Assembly (NCBI GenBank): GCA_902651635.1
Contig: CACRSC010000134.1
Span: 124,001 to 188,000, forward strand
Length of the DNA stretch: 64,000 bases
From: Mastigamoeba balamuthi
Lineage: Eukaryota > Evosea > Mastigamoebida > Mastigamoebidae
Reading direction: 5' to 3'
Positions 11,652-23,106 of the stretch are shown piece by piece. Each line of letters opens with the position of its first letter. Position 1 is the stretch's first letter. The translations under genes and the position numbers were made by a program. The notes beneath the pieces were generated by a model, which was given only the letters and a program-made list of their open reading frames with translations, was not told where the DNA came from and did no database searches.

Positions 11652-12120
11652 TCAGGATTCGCCAAGGAACTTGCGTCGCGCTTCGAGGGCGCGCTTCCAC
11701 AAGCCCAGGTTCAGGCCTTCGACCAGCCGCGCCACTCTGGCCCTCAGAACGTCTTCCTCCTGCGGCGCAGTGCCGTCAGTTCCGTGCAACCGCGCTGCGC
11801 GGTTTCAAGGGCCGAGAGGGCGAACCAGCATCTCGCCCAGAAACTGGTAGGTCTTCCCGGGGGTGTACAGGAAGTCCCCGACGTCTGTGACGTCCACAGA
11901 GAGCGAGGCGCCCTCGTCCTCGACGATGGCGCGCTGGGTTTGCGGGTCGTGGGCCACCAGCCTGCGTTGGGTGCCCCACGTGAGGCCAGAGAACAGGAGA
12001 CGGCAGGGCGCACCTCCCCGTGACGCGGACGCAGTCGCCGGGTGCGTGGGAGTGTGGCGCCACGAGCTCGCGGACCAGCAGAAGGCGACCGTGCTTGGGC
12101 CTGCCAACAGCGTCAACCAT
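11652..12120 (-). CDS. TEN1: TEN1-like OB-fold subunit of the CST telomere complex
   Basis: Three exons (12120-12014, 11961-11826, 11759-11652) join in frame to 116 residues, the usual TEN1 size. The protein reads as one OB fold: GRLLLVRELVAPHSHAPGD, CVRVTGRLVAHDPQ, a central strand with DVTDVGDFLYTPGKTYQFLG, then a C-terminal helix (RARVARLVEGLNLGLWKRAL). The strand-helix plan and the ending VEGLNLGLW...AL...R resemble animal and plant TEN1 (VEGMNLPLLEQAI in human, from memory). TEN1 with STN1 and CTC1 binds single-stranded telomeric DNA and helps Pol alpha-primase fill in C strands. It lies 72 bp downstream of the isoaspartate methyltransferase on the same strand. Short OB folds diverge fast, so a related small OB protein is the main alternative. 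Confidence 0.72.
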
Positions 12121-12192
12121 TTCCCGCGGGGGAACAGAATATCTTTGTGACCAAATATCTATTGACTTGGGTGCCTGCTGTGTGCTGTGTGG

Positions 12193-13091
12193 TCACTCCA
12201 CAACGTGCCCCTTCACCAGCGGCACGTACGACACCCCAGTCACGAAGGAGGAGTGAATTCCTCCCTGCTCGTCCTTCTGGATCAGTATCAGTTCCCTGCG
12301 AAAACACAATTGATCTTGTAAGAAAACAAGCACGATAGACAGAAATACAAGACGTACTGGACGAGCTGCCCAACGGGAATAACCATGCGTCCTCCGGGCT
12401 TGAGCTGGTCCAGCAGCGCGGCGGGAACACCTACAGCATAACTCTTAGAGATGTAAGAGAAGGTCTACCTACTCTCTGCTGCGGCCCCGACGTGGATTAC
12501 GTCAAACGGCGCGTTGACGGGGTCGCCCCTCCACCCGTCGCCAACTGCATTCAACTGAGCTCAGTCGCCGACTAGGGCAGCACCTACCTTTGATCTGGAC
12601 GACCCCCTTGTCCATCAGGTCCCTGTGGCCCCTGCACACGTTGGCGATGCTCCACTCGACGAGGTCCCTGTTGATGTCGATGCCCACGACCAGCCCCTTC
12701 CCTATCTGCACCACCAGCGTCCTCAGCTTAGCACACCTTCGCGGACGTCCTCCTGTACGGACCGCGACACCGAAGCAAGCGGTCATGTACCCGGACCCGG
12801 ACCCGACGTCGAGGACGCGCGCCCCGGGCACGAGCAGCGGCGCGAGCAGCTCGAGGCACATCGCGTGCATGTGGGGCGCGCTGATGGTCTGCCCGTGGCC
12901 GATCTGCACGGGGTGGTCCGCGTAGGCCTCGTCGCGCGTGCGAGTGAACTGGCCGCGGTCCACCGACCTCATCACGCGGGTGATCGCGTCCGTGCGGATC
13001 AGGCCCTCAGCGATCAGGTTCTGCACCAGCTGGAGGGGCGGCGTGAGCGCGGCGGGGCGCACGAATGCGAACTCACCTGGTCGTTCGACAT
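12193..13091 (-). CDS. PCMT1: Protein-L-isoaspartate O-methyltransferase
   Basis: The enzyme transfers a methyl group from S-adenosylmethionine to L-isoaspartyl residues, starting repair of aged proteins in the cytosol. Six exons, with introns 13076-13030, 12762-12706, 12587-12545, 12472-12431 and 12357-12296, give 215 residues, normal for the family. Visible motifs are the substrate-loop text GHGQTISAPHMHA, SAM motif I VLDVGSGSGYMTACF, motif II VVGIDINRDLV, VGDGWRGDPVNAPFDVIHVGA, and the final LLDQLKPGGRMVIPVG. The first exon encodes only MSNDQ. The start codon is 114 bp from that of the divergent gene at 13206, so the two probably share a promoter region. Confidence 0.95.
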
Positions 13092-13205
13092 TTCCGACGT
13101 GAAATGCCGATTCGAATATCTTCTCGCCACGATTTATCCGGGCGAGATATTAATTGCTCGGGGAGGGCAATCAAGTGATCGAACAAAACCCCCACAGACC
13201 GCGTG
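13092..13205. promoter_or_regulatory. Short divergent promoter region
   Basis: Only 114 bp separate the start codons of the minus-strand methyltransferase and the plus-strand acidic gene, so both promoters must lie here or inside the genes. The stretch is AT-richer than its flanks (for example tcgaatatcttctcgcc and gagatattaattgctc). No TATA box is certain. Confidence 0.4.
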
Positions 13206-13937
13206 ATGGACACTCTTAAGGACATTGGCTGGGACGACGACGACGAGGAGGTCGCGCCCCCGAGCGCGCCGAGCGCGAACCGGCGGGCTTCCGACTCGGA
13301 GATCGACTCGCTGGACCCCTCGCAGCTGCTCCTGCTCGACGTGGAGCGCGAGGCACAGCAGCAGCAGCGCCAGCGCCAGCGCCCCTCGGCGCAGCCCGCG
13401 CGCGCAGGGGACACGTCGTGGGACTCGTTCGACCGTGGCCGCCGCCAGGAGTTCAGCTTCGCCCAATACGACGACGACGACGACGACGACTACGTGTCCG
13501 GCGACGAAGACGACGCCCGTGGCCGCCCAGGCGACCGCCGCGTCGACTTCGCGCCCCGCGGCCCCGTGGACGCCGCCGTGCTCGCGTGGTGGGGGCGCTA
13601 CGGCCCCCGCGGCGTCAACCTGCAGCCGCACGGCCGCAAGGTGCGTGCTCCCTCTGGTCCTCCCGAGTCTCTGCTCGTATCCAACAATTCTGTGGGCTCC
13701 GAAATGCAGGCAGATGGGGCGTACCTGTTCGGCGCGCGCGTGATGAAGTGCCGCGTGGTGGAGGACGGCGACGTGGAGTGCCGTGTGGGGGCTGCGTGGA
13801 TCAGCGTGGAGGAGTACGTGTCGAGGTTCGCGGAGGTCGAGCGCAAGCGCGAGCGGGCTTTCAGGGCTGCGATCCCCGCGCTCGGCATGCTGCTCAGCGG
13901 CGGCGGCATCAAGCCCGGAAACACCGTTGTGGTCTGA
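13206..13937 (+). CDS. Acidic protein with a weakly GAS2-like C-terminal part
   Basis: Two exons joined across a 69-nt intron (13641-13709) give 220 residues. The N-terminal half is disordered: MDTLKDIGWDDDDEE, a Gln/Arg stretch and a run of seven Asp followed by YVSGDEDD. After WWGRYGPRGVNLQPHGRK the text ADGAYLFGARVMKCRVVEDG then ECRVGAAWISVEEYVSRF has the rhythm of the microtubule-binding GAS2 domain, in which a strand ending in VRVGGGWDTLEEFL is typical. That similarity is weak and comes from reading only. The intron length is a multiple of three and stop-free, so an unspliced form adding 23 residues is possible. Overall function unknown. Confidence 0.7.
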   Translation: MDTLKDIGWDDDDEEVAPPSAPSANRRASDSEIDSLDPSQLLLLDVEREAQQQQRQRQRPSAQPARAGDTSWDSFDRGRRQEFSFAQYDDDDDDDYVSGDEDDARGRPGDRRVDFAPRGPVDAAVLAWWGRYGPRGVNLQPHGRKVRAPSGPPESLLVSNNSVGSEMQADGAYLFGARVMKCRVVEDGDVECRVGAAWISVEEYVSRFAEVERKRERAFRAAIPALGMLLSGGGIKPGNTVVV

Positions 13938-14362
13938 GCTCCCCCGCTTGAGATGCCACGCGCAGTGTGAGGGTGTTGGTACCCGCTGGTCTGTGGGAAT
14001 CCCCGTTAAACACAGAGCACGACCACAAGACAACAAGACCTCCTCTGTTCACAGAACGTTGTTTCAGGTTCTATGTGCCTTCTGCAGAACATACCTACCT
14101 CTGGCGGCATTTTTCTGTATGGTACTGCACTGCGGTCCGGTTGAAGGCCTCGAGAGACCGTGCGATCCGAGTGCATATCGTTTCGCAGCACGCCTTCTGA
14201 GCAATTACGCACTGAGCCACACAAGGCCAGACCGTCTTTCCGTCGTGTGTGCCGTGGCGTCGTCGTATCGCACAGATTCGGAACATTCCGAGATCGGTTG
14301 GGCCATTTAATTAACCGAGTGCGCAGGGCGAGAGTGCGCGTACTGGTAATCCCACGCAGGCC
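13938..14362. other. Intergenic, nothing recognised
   Basis: These 425 bp lie between two same-strand genes and must hold the 3' end of one and the promoter of the next. No open frame reads like protein and no tRNA-like fold was found. An AT-rich patch (catttaattaaccg) lies about 60 bp before the kinase start. Confidence 0.5.
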
Positions 14363-15914
14363 ATGGAGGCCGTCACCACCGGTCGCAAGCGCAGCCGCGG
14401 CGGCGCCCTCCTGCACAGCCGCTCCGCGTCGCACGGCGCCCCCGCGAGCTCCCTGGCGGCGCCCTCTTCGCACGGCGGTGGCCACTCGCACGCCTCGGCG
14501 GCGCAGCAGCAGCAGCAGCGGCCCACGGGCCCCCTGCTGTCGCCCGCGACCGACATGCTGCTCTCGAGGTCCTACGTGGTCGAGTGCCAGGTCGGCGAGG
14601 GCACGTACGGCGTCGTCTCCAAGGCCAAGGACCGCAGGGGCGACGCGGTCGCCATCAAGCGCTTCCGCGCGTCCAAGGACGGCGAGGGCATCTCGCTCAC
14701 CGCGTGCCGTGAGATCAGCGTCAGTACTGGGTGTGCTGGGGGCGGGAGGGCCCTTGGTGGGCATCGATCAACTGATATGCGGGGGGTGGCCGGCCTCTGT
14801 CGCGCCGTCCAGCTGCTCAAGGAGCTGTCGCACGAGAACGTGGTGGCGCTGCGCGAGGTGCTGCTGTGCAAGAAGGACAAGGACATATGCCTCGTGTTCG
14901 AGTACGCCGAGTACGACCTCTTCGTGAGTCCATCCCCTCCTCCTTATTTCTCTTGAACGAGACAAGTATATTGACTTGCTCGCGTTTGTTGCACAGGGCA
15001 TGATCCGGTACCACAGGGAAAGGACGCTGCCGGCGCCCGCCTACCTGGTCAAGTCGGTCATGTGGCAGCTCCTGGACGGCGTCAACTACCTGCACTCGAA
15101 CTGGGTCATCCACAGGGACATCAAGCCCTCGAACATCCTCGTCAATACGGCCGGCAAGGTCAAGATCGGCGACTTCGGCCTCGCCCGGGTCTACCAGAGC
15201 CCCCTGCAGCCGCTCTGCCAGAACGGTGTCGTCGTGACCATCTGGTACAGGGCCCCGGAGCTGCTCCTCGGAGCCAAGCACTACACTCCCGCAGTCGGTG
15301 CGCATTTCGTGCCTTTATCCGAATTAAACTGACTTGCTATTTAGACAACTGGGCAGTGGGGTGCATATTCGCGGAGCTGCTGCTGCTGAAGCCGCTGTTC
15401 CAGGGGGCGGAGAAGAACTCGAGCGACCCGAGCAGCTTCCAGGACGACCAGCTGCGGAAGATCTTCGGCCTGCTGGGCACCCCGGACTTCAAGAACGACG
15501 AGTGGAAGCAGCAGTGGCCGATGGTCAACAAAATCGTCACATGGGACCCGTACGCCCGCGTCTCTCACGCCGGGTGGAAGCAGCGACAGCTCACGTCTGT
15601 GGCAAATGTTGTGCTTTCCAGGTCGCCGAACAAGCTCAGGGCACACCTGGGCAACAAGATGGACGACACGGCATACTCGCTGCTCGAGCAGCTGCTGCTC
15701 TACGACCCCATCGCACGCGTGTCCGCCTCGAAAGCGCTCGACCACATGTTCTTCAAGCAGGCGCCGCTGCCTTCGGCTTCGTAAGCCGTCGCCTGTTATC
15801 CCTGCGCTTATCGACTCACGCGCCCGCAGCGTTTTTTCGCCCTCGGGAAGCATGGCGGCCGTCTCCATCCCGTACCCACCGAGAGTTGGTGTGGTGCCTC
15901 CCAAGCGGAGGTAA
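14363..15914 (+). CDS. CDK8: Cyclin-dependent kinase of the CDK8 (Mediator kinase) type
   Basis: Five exons (introns 14720-14812, 14924-14996, 15298-15344 and 15781-15829) give 429 residues. After a 60-residue disordered lead with a Gln run come the kinase motifs: [29 protein letters not shown] (in place of PSTAIRE; the SMSACRE pattern marks CDK8), [11 protein letters not shown], the GDFGLARV loop, [19 protein letters not shown] and [17 protein letters not shown]. The tiny last exon begins VFSPSG and contains SIPYPPR, matching the VFAGCQIPYPKR ending of animal CDK8. This supports both the last intron and the assignment. With cyclin C, MED12 and MED13 it would form the Mediator kinase module in the nucleus. 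CDK8 versus CDK19 is not a meaningful distinction outside vertebrates. Confidence 0.93.
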
Positions 15915-16422
15915 TGCCTTCTGTGCGTTCCGTTGACGAGGCATACCTGCCGGAATGCTGTCATTCAAACAAGAGCAATCTGGCGCCTTATGGGGTTTTG
16001 ACAAGGTAGATATGGAGACTTAATACCGGAATGACAGACACAAATGCGAATGTGCTCAAATTCAGCGCCACCGCCATGCTGAGTCATAGCCTCACTTCTA
16101 AAGTTTCTCATTCAAGAACTCGCTTACACATTCATTTTGTAAGGGATTCAAATCACAGTCCTTCCTAACCCCCTCTCTTCTGCCTCCATCACGGGGCACA
16201 CAGCAGCCCTTTACACATACGCTCTGAATGCTTGAATGCCATTAATTGTTGTCCCTTTGTGGACGTGCTTCACGAGCGCCGCGAAGCTTGGGGCATGATC
16301 CCCCCCTGTTTCCGATAAGCATAGCAAACCAGTTGTGAACTTCTTCAGCAGATTCATCCTTCAGCCAAAAATCAACCACTCCTGCGTTAGTTCATACGTT
16401 ACACTCCCGAAAGGTGTGAGCC
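15915..16422. other. Intergenic, nothing recognised
   Basis: About 500 bp of lower-GC sequence between two plus-strand genes. I saw no supported open frame, tRNA fold or repeat. It presumably holds the CDK8 3' end and the promoter of the next gene. Confidence 0.5.
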
Positions 16423-19400
16423 ATGTGTCGTTGCGGAAAGTTCGTTGTTCCGGGGCGCCAGGACCAGTCCGGCGCCGGCGCAGTGCCCCTGACGGGCCTG
16501 GCGTTCGACGTCCGCGTCCTCGACTTCTGCGTCGAGGTCACCGTGCGCCAGCGCTTCCACAACCGCGAGTCCTCCCCGCTCGAGGCCTCGTTCGAGTTCA
16601 TCCTCGAGGACGGCGCCACCGTCACCCGCTTCGCCGCACGTGCGTCCACGCCCTTCCCCCCTTCCAGGCCACTGATGACTCGTGCGTGGCTGCTGGCAGA
16701 CGTGGGGGACAAGGTCATCGAGGCGACGCTCAAGGAGAAGGAGCAGGCGCGGGACACGTACGACAACGCCCTCGCCTCTGGCAGCGGCGCCTACATGCTC
16801 GAGAGGTCCGACGAGCACAAGGACGCGTTCAAGGTCAGCGTCGGCGCGCTGCCCGCGGGCCAGGAGGTCCTCGTGGAGCTGTCCTACGTCACCGAGGCCG
16901 AGGCGCTGCCCGGCGACGGCGTCGGCGCCCCCGCCAAGGGCGTCAGGCTCGTCCTCCCGGGCGGCGCGCTCACCCTCGGCGTCGCGCTGCCCGGTTCGCA
17001 CCACGCGGCGCTCTTCCCGTCGCCCTACACCATCAGGTCGTCGTTCGGTGCGGGTTTCCCAGTCATCTGTTTACACTTTTTTTGCGTTGCGCTTTTTCTC
17101 TTTCCAATTGAAGTTCAAGAAAACGGCCAAGTTGCGGTAACCGCCGGTTCTGACGACGTGCGCAGAGATGAGCTCGATTATCAAGGGCGTGTCGTCGCCG
17201 TCGCACACAGTGTCGTTTTCGTGGTCCGACGCGGCGTTCGGGACGGCCAGCTGCAAGGCCCTCGTGACCCACTCGGCCGACGCCCCCGCCTCTGACGGCC
17301 GCGACTTTGTGCTCGAGGTGGTCCTCCAGGAGCCCAACAAGTGCGCACAGCCACACGGCGCCACCCTGGCAGCCTCCTCTCTGACCACGACGGTGCAGGT
17401 CGCGGGCGATGGTGGCCAAGGACGCGCAGGGCAACGCGGTGGCGATGCTGACGTTCTGCCCGAACCTGCAGGGCGCTGTCGCCAGGAGCGAGCTGGTGTT
17501 CCTGCTCGACAGGTCGGGCAGCATGGCGGGCTCGCCCATGAACCACCTGCGCAGCACGATGCAGCTCATCCTGCGCAGCATGCGCGTCGGGACCCTCTTC
17601 AACATCATCGGGTTCGGGTCGTCGCACTCGTCGCTGTGGAGCACCAGCGTCGAGTACTCGGACGCGACGCTGCAGCAGGCCGTGGCGCACGTGGAGGCGA
17701 TGCAGGCGGACCTCGGGGGGACCAACATCCTGGCCCCTCTGGAGGCCATCCTCGAAAGCCCGGGGGCGCAGGGCGTCGCCAGGCAGCTGTTCGTCCTGAC
17801 CGACGGGCAGGTCGAGGACAGGGACGAGTGCATCGACGTCGTCCGCAACCACGCGAGTACGAGCCTCGTCTTTGCTCCCCGCCCCCGCAGCAGGAACTGA
17901 GCTCTTACTCGGCGCAGGCAGCACGCGAGTGTTCACGTTCGGCATCGGGTCCGGGGCGGACACGTTCCTGGTCCACGGGCTCGCGCAGGCTGGCAACGGC
18001 AAGTGCGAGCTGGTCCAGGGCTCGTCCACTCTCTCGCAGCAGGTGATGCGCCAGCTGACGAGCGCCTGGCAGCCCGCCATCACGGACCTCGCGCTCAACT
18101 GGGGCCCCGTCAAGGCCCAGCAGGCGCCGCACGTGCTCCCGCAACTGTTCAACGGCAGCCGCCTGATCGTGTACGGGTTCCTCGACGCCGGGTCTGTCCC
18201 GGGCCCCGTGACGCTGTCGGGCCGCGTCGGGACTCAGTCGATCAACGAGACCGTCAACGTCTCTGGCGACGTCTCAAGCGGGCCCGAGGCCCAGCACATC
18301 CTGAAGCTCGCCGCCAAGACTGCCCTGAGGTGCGCCGCTGGAACCCACAGAGTACAGACGTTGCTCAAACTTCTCTCAGGGACTTAGAGGAGAACAACAG
18401 CTTCCTCGGGAGCGGCGCGAGCCCCGAGACCGCGAAGAAGACAGCTGTCACCATGTCGCTCAGGTACGGCGTGCTGTGCAAGCACACGGCGTTTGTGGCG
18501 GTGGAGAAGAGGGCAGGGGCTGCCTCTGGCGAGTCCATGGTGCAGCGAAACGTCAGCGTTAGTCCGGTGCAGCAGCATAGCGGCCGCGATACTCCATCAG
18601 TGCCGTGCTTCGGGTTCTCCGCCCCGGCTGCGGGTGGGGCCCGCCAGTTCTCGGGTTTCTTCGGCTCCGCCCCCGCCCCCGCCGCCGCCTTCGGTGGTGC
18701 GTCAGCCAGCATGGCGCAGATGCAGGGGATGCCTTGCCTGTCCCGCGGGGCGGCGATGATGCCAATGGGAGCCGTCAGCGCGCTCGGCCCGGCGCCGGCG
18801 GCGATGCCGGCCGGGTGTATCGGACACTCGATGTCAATCCTGGAGGGATCCAGGGGCGGATTCGCGTTCGCCCCGCAAATGGCGAGCATCCAGTCTGCGG
18901 CTGCCCCCGACTCCTTCTCCTTCGGCGCCACGAACACCCGTTCTACGGCGTTCGGAGCTGTTCCTCATCCCGTCCCTGCCTCTGTGCCGTGTGTGGCTTC
19001 CAAGCCAGTCAGGCCTCTGACCCTGATGGACATCATCACCAAGCAGACTGCCTCCGGCTACTGGCCACTCGAGACCATCGTCCGTTGCCCTGCTTTCTTT
19101 GCACACCTAACTGACAGACTCGTTCGTCTTCGCGGCTCAGGCCCTGCTCGGATTGAACTGGGAGGCTGTCAGCCAGGGACTGCCGAGGTGAGCCCACACA
19201 AGAAAGTCACCATGCCTCTCACTCACACACTCGGCCAGAGAGGCTGCCGGGAAGCCGTCTGCAGCGCTCCTGTGGGTGACGCACATCGTGATCGCCTACA
19301 TCAGGCAGCACTTCGCCTCGAGCTCCATCGAGTGGTCCCTGGTGGTGGACAAGGCCCTCGCGTGGGCCGCCGCAGAGGATTCGCGCCAGGGCTCGGGCTC

Positions 19401-19884
19401 GAAGCTGTCGTGCCGCCAGAACCACCCCCTGGTCCTCTTCTCCACGCTCGAGTCCCTGCTGAAGGAGAACCAGAACTACGCGAACGGCTGCGTCTGCGAC
19501 TGCTGCGCCAAGCGTACGCACAACACAGCACCCTCCCCCGGGCAGCTTCTGACACCCCCGCCCTCCGCCGCAGCCTCGCAGGTGCCGATCATGCACTGCT
19601 CGGCGTGCCAGTTTGACATGTGCCAGTCGTGCGCGCCCAAGTGCCCCGCGGGCCACGTGCTGCAGCTGACGAGCACGGCGCAGCTGGGCGCGGGCAACCC
19701 CGCGTACGCGCAGGGGTTCATCTGCGACCGCTGCACGGTGCAGAAAACCGAGGGCAGCTCGCTGCACTGCGGGAGCTGCAACTACGACATCTGCGCCAAG
19801 TGCTCCGAGGCCACGGCGAGCACGGCGGCCGTCGACTGGCAGGCCCTCGCTCGCAAGTTTGTCGAGGACCACCCCCACCACTGA
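16423..19884 (+). CDS. VIT and von Willebrand A domain protein with C-terminal zinc modules
   Basis: About nine exons give close to 1,000 residues. The start MCRCGKFVVPG leads into a VIT domain (FHNRESSPLEASFEFIL, KEKEQARDTYDNALASG, FKVSVGALPAGQEVLVELSY). A vWA domain follows with a full metal-binding site: LVFLLDRSGSMAG, the Thr in DLGGTNILAPL, and LTDGQVEDRD. This pairing is that of the VWA5A / inter-alpha-trypsin heavy-chain-like cytosolic proteins, probably protein-binding. After a low-complexity Ala/Met/Pro/Phe stretch comes FVFAAQALLGLNWEAVSQGL, the usual C-terminal helix of the family. Two Cys-rich modules end the protein: CDCCAK...HCSACQFDMCQSC and CDRCTVQKTEGSSLHCG, then CNYDICAKC. 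They resemble DC1 or ZZ fingers. Donors are mostly gtgcg or gtacg. Confidence 0.88.
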
Positions 19885-19913
19885 GCCGTCACGGCCGCTC
19901 CGCCCTCCCGTGA

Positions 19914-19934
19914 TCAGAGAGAGAGAGAGAGAGC
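19914..19934. repeat. Short (GA)n microsatellite
   Basis: A run of about ten ga units just after the stop of the VIT-vWA gene. Similar (GA)n tracts occur in introns elsewhere in the window, most strikingly at 23056-23152. Confidence 0.8.
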
Positions 19935-20086
19935 GTCCTGAGCACAGCGATCGCACCGTACGGTTAGTGACCGCAGTGACGTGAACAGAGAGAGAAAAAG
20001 AGGATTTTGATTTTTTCTGGACTGAAAATATCTCCCCGATCCTTGTCTTATTGGTGTGACGCCAGTAATTGAGCCCAGGGCCAGAG

Positions 20087-22085
20087 ATGAGCCAAGAGGA
20101 CCAGCAGAAAAGGCCCCGCGCGGCCAGCAGGCCCACCGCGCGCCTGCTCGACCTCCCGCCCGACGTCATCGCGTGCATCGCGTCGTGGGCGGCGCCCCCG
20201 GACGTGCTGCAGCTGGCCCGCACGTGCCACGACATGGCGGCCCTCCTGCTGCGCAGCGCCGCCTCGCGCGTCCTCTGGCGGTCGCTTCTTCACCGCTGCA
20301 CCTCGGCCTGGCGCGCTTCTCTCGCGCGCCTCTCCGAGGCCCACCCGCACCCGCCCGCGGGCGCCGGCAGGAGAGGTCTGGGGCCGCCCCGCATCGCCAG
20401 CCGCGTCGTTTCTGATGGGGGGGGGGCCTGTGCAGAGGGGCCCAAGTGGCGCGAGTGGGCGCTGGGCGACCTGCTGCAGATGCCCGAGCAGGGGCGCTCG
20501 GACTGCACGCTCCGGCGCGCGGCGCAGGCCGAGGAGGAGCCCGCGGGGGCGTCGCTGGGGGCCGCGGCCGCCGCGGGACTGGTGCTGATGCCCAGCGACT
20601 GCCAGCGGCTGGCGTACGTCCACACGGCGCTCAGCTGCACGCCCGTCGTCGGCGAGGTCGCCAGCAGCGCCGTCGAGCTCAAGCTCGCCAAGGGCGGCCC
20701 CTCGGAGCTGGTCCCCTCGAGTCAGCTACAGCCCACCGCCCATCCCCTCACCGCGGCGGGGCTGACTGGCCGGCCACGTGTGCCTGTGTGCCTGTGCTGC
20801 TGCTGCTGCTGCAGGGGCGGGGGTCTTCCAGCACTGCGGGAGGATGCTGGTGCTGGCGAGGATCAACTGGACCGCGATGGTCATACGCGAGTTCGACGAC
20901 ACCGTCGGCGGGGTGTGCACCGTCGCCCAGGGCGCCGAGGAGCTCGTCGTGGTCTCCTGGGGTCAGCCAAGTCATCTGTTCCTCTTTTGGCTGCAATTGA
21001 CTGGCTGACTATGCCCTTCTCCTTCCCCCGTCCCCCGAATCTGCAGGGTCGACGCTGGGCTGCTTCAAGCTCGCGCGAGACGACCTCAGCCTCGAGGAGC
21101 AGTGGACGCACTCGGCCGAGGGGACGATCATAGCGGTCATCGCGATCTGCGAGCACTGGGTGTTCGCTGTCTCGGCCGCGGGCTACGCGGTTATCGAGCT
21201 CTCGGGGCGCGTGGTGGCCAGGTGGGCAATTGCTGGCCATCCCTTGCACTCATCTTATCTCCACCGTGTGTCCTCAAGGCACTCCTGGGGCACGCCGGAT
21301 GCGGCCGCCGATATCCAGAACCCCGGCCTCAGGATCGCTGCCGATTGCTCCCACATCGTCTTCAGCCGCCACGACCTCCTCTGGGTGGACATAATGGGCG
21401 ACCCCTGGGGTGTCACTCCCTATGTTGTGGTCTCTCGCGCGACCTGGCAGGTGCTCAGCATTCGCCGATCCCTCCTGAGCCCCAGCACGGAATCACACTC
21501 CCCCTGCAGGTGGAAAGGACCATCCAGGTGAAGAACTACGACGGGAACAGGGATTGCATGCTTCACGCGGGGCTGTTGGTTCTGTCACCGAAGACCGAGG
21601 TTGAGCGGCACGAGATCGCATGCGGCATCTCTGCCTACTCCCTGAAGACGGGCGCACTGGCGTGGAGGGTCTCCAGCGCTGTGGGGTCGTGGAAGGCTCT
21701 CTGCGGTCACCCTTCGGGGTCTCTGCTCGCTCATAACAGCGTGTGCCTGATGGCGCTCGACGTACACACAGGCGTACCCCTGAGCTACTACAGTCTCGCA
21801 GAGCTGTCTGGCGGTGCTCAGTGCATCGGGAAGGCTGTGTGCACGGCGAACCAAATGATCCTGTGGAGACTCGTCGATGACAGGTTCGTCCTGTGCTCGG
21901 TTCCGTTTGGGGCGAACATGAGACTGGGAACCGCAACCGACCTGTTCAGGTGCTCTGACGAGAAAGCCCCTGTGTTCACTCGGCGCCCTTGCTTGATAAC
22001 CTCCCCAGGGAGAGGAAGGTTCTTGTGCTGGAGCGGCATAGGCCACAGCCAGCTTCTCTACCACTGGACACAATTGAACGATTGA
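20087..22085 (+). CDS. F-box protein with a beta-propeller-like C-terminal part
   Basis: The start MSQEDQQKR is the first ATG of the frame. Residues about 19-65 form an F-box: LLDLPPDVIACIASWAAPPD, VLQLARTCHDMAALL, ending LWRSLLHRC. F-box proteins link substrates to SCF ubiquitin ligases through SKP1. Several introns follow, one ending in a (ctg)n tract before cag near 20818. The remaining 450 or so residues contain repeated strand-like blocks with Trp and Gly (GGVCTVAQGAEELVVVSWG, GISAYSLKTGALAWRVSS, LMALDVHTGVPLSYYSL) that read like a quinoprotein or WD-type propeller, though no exact WD motif is present. The substrate is unknown. The gene converges on the next one, with 130 bp between the stops. 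Confidence 0.8.
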
Positions 22086-22136
22086 ATGTGAAGTGGCGTT
22101 GTCTAGAAGTCACAGCGTGGTTACATTCCCCGCAGA

Positions 22137-22142
22137 AATAAA
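22137..22142 (+). terminator. AATAAA polyadenylation signal
   Basis: An aataaa hexamer lies 52 bp after the F-box gene stop codon, at a normal distance for a polyadenylation signal on the plus strand. Confidence 0.6.
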
Positions 22143-22215
22143 GAAAAGAAGCTATCAGTTGTGCCATTGCGAACTGAAGTAGCGGAACTTGGTTGGCATG
22201 CCCTTTGTTTGCACG

Positions 22216-23053
22216 TTAGAGAGAGTTTGGTGTCCCCTTGGGATCCGAGGTCTCGGCCTGTGAAGACGCCGACACATCGGGCGTGGAAGCTGCGGGGGTC
22301 GCGGCAACAACATCGGGCGTCTTTGCAGTCGCCTCGGCAGATGCATCGACAGCCATAGGAACTGCGTCTATGGCGGCGGCAGGGGCAGCGGGAGCCGCAG
22401 GAACCGCGTCTGTGGCTACCGCGGGAGCCGCAGGGGCAACTGAGGTAGCAGCAGCAGGTGCTGCAGAGGCTGCGCGAGAAGCCTCGACCTGAGGCCTGCG
22501 GCGGAAGTGCATCACCATCTCCACGTGGTCGGTGTACGGGAACATGTCAAACGCCGCAACCCTGACGGGCGCGAACGGCTCGCCGCGCCACGCCTTGCTC
22601 TGCGGCGTGCACAGGGACTTGGCGTCGCTCGCGAGCGTCCTGGGGTTGCACGACACGTACACGAGGTCCACCAGCCCCGAGCACGAGCGCAGCGCCTTGA
22701 GCACGCTCGGGTGCAGGCCACCGCGGGGCGGGTCCACCACGGCAACGCACACGCCCCCCTTCTCGTTGCACTCCCTGACGACCTCGGGCATGTGCTGCTC
22801 CGCCTTGCCCGCGTAGTAGCGGGCGTTGGAGCCGTTGAGCTGCGCGTTGGCGCGCGCGTCGAGGATGGCGGCCTCGGAGATGTCGATGCCGACCACGCCG
22901 CCGCCAAAGTGCGAGGCCAGGACCTGCCCGATGGTCCCCGTGCCGCAGCACACGTCCAGCAGCGTCGCCTGCGGCGCCTTGGACTCCTCCACGATCTCGA
23001 CGCACCAGTCCCTCACCTTCCCGTACAGCTTCTCGCACGCCAGCGAGTTGACC

Positions 23054-23106
<53 letters not shown>

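Noticed and set aside
18003-19616. 537-codon plus-strand frame overlapping the VIT-vWA gene
   Set aside because: It is Arg/Pro/Ala-rich shadow text of a GC-rich gene in another frame. The conserved vWA and zinc-module text lies in the spliced frames.
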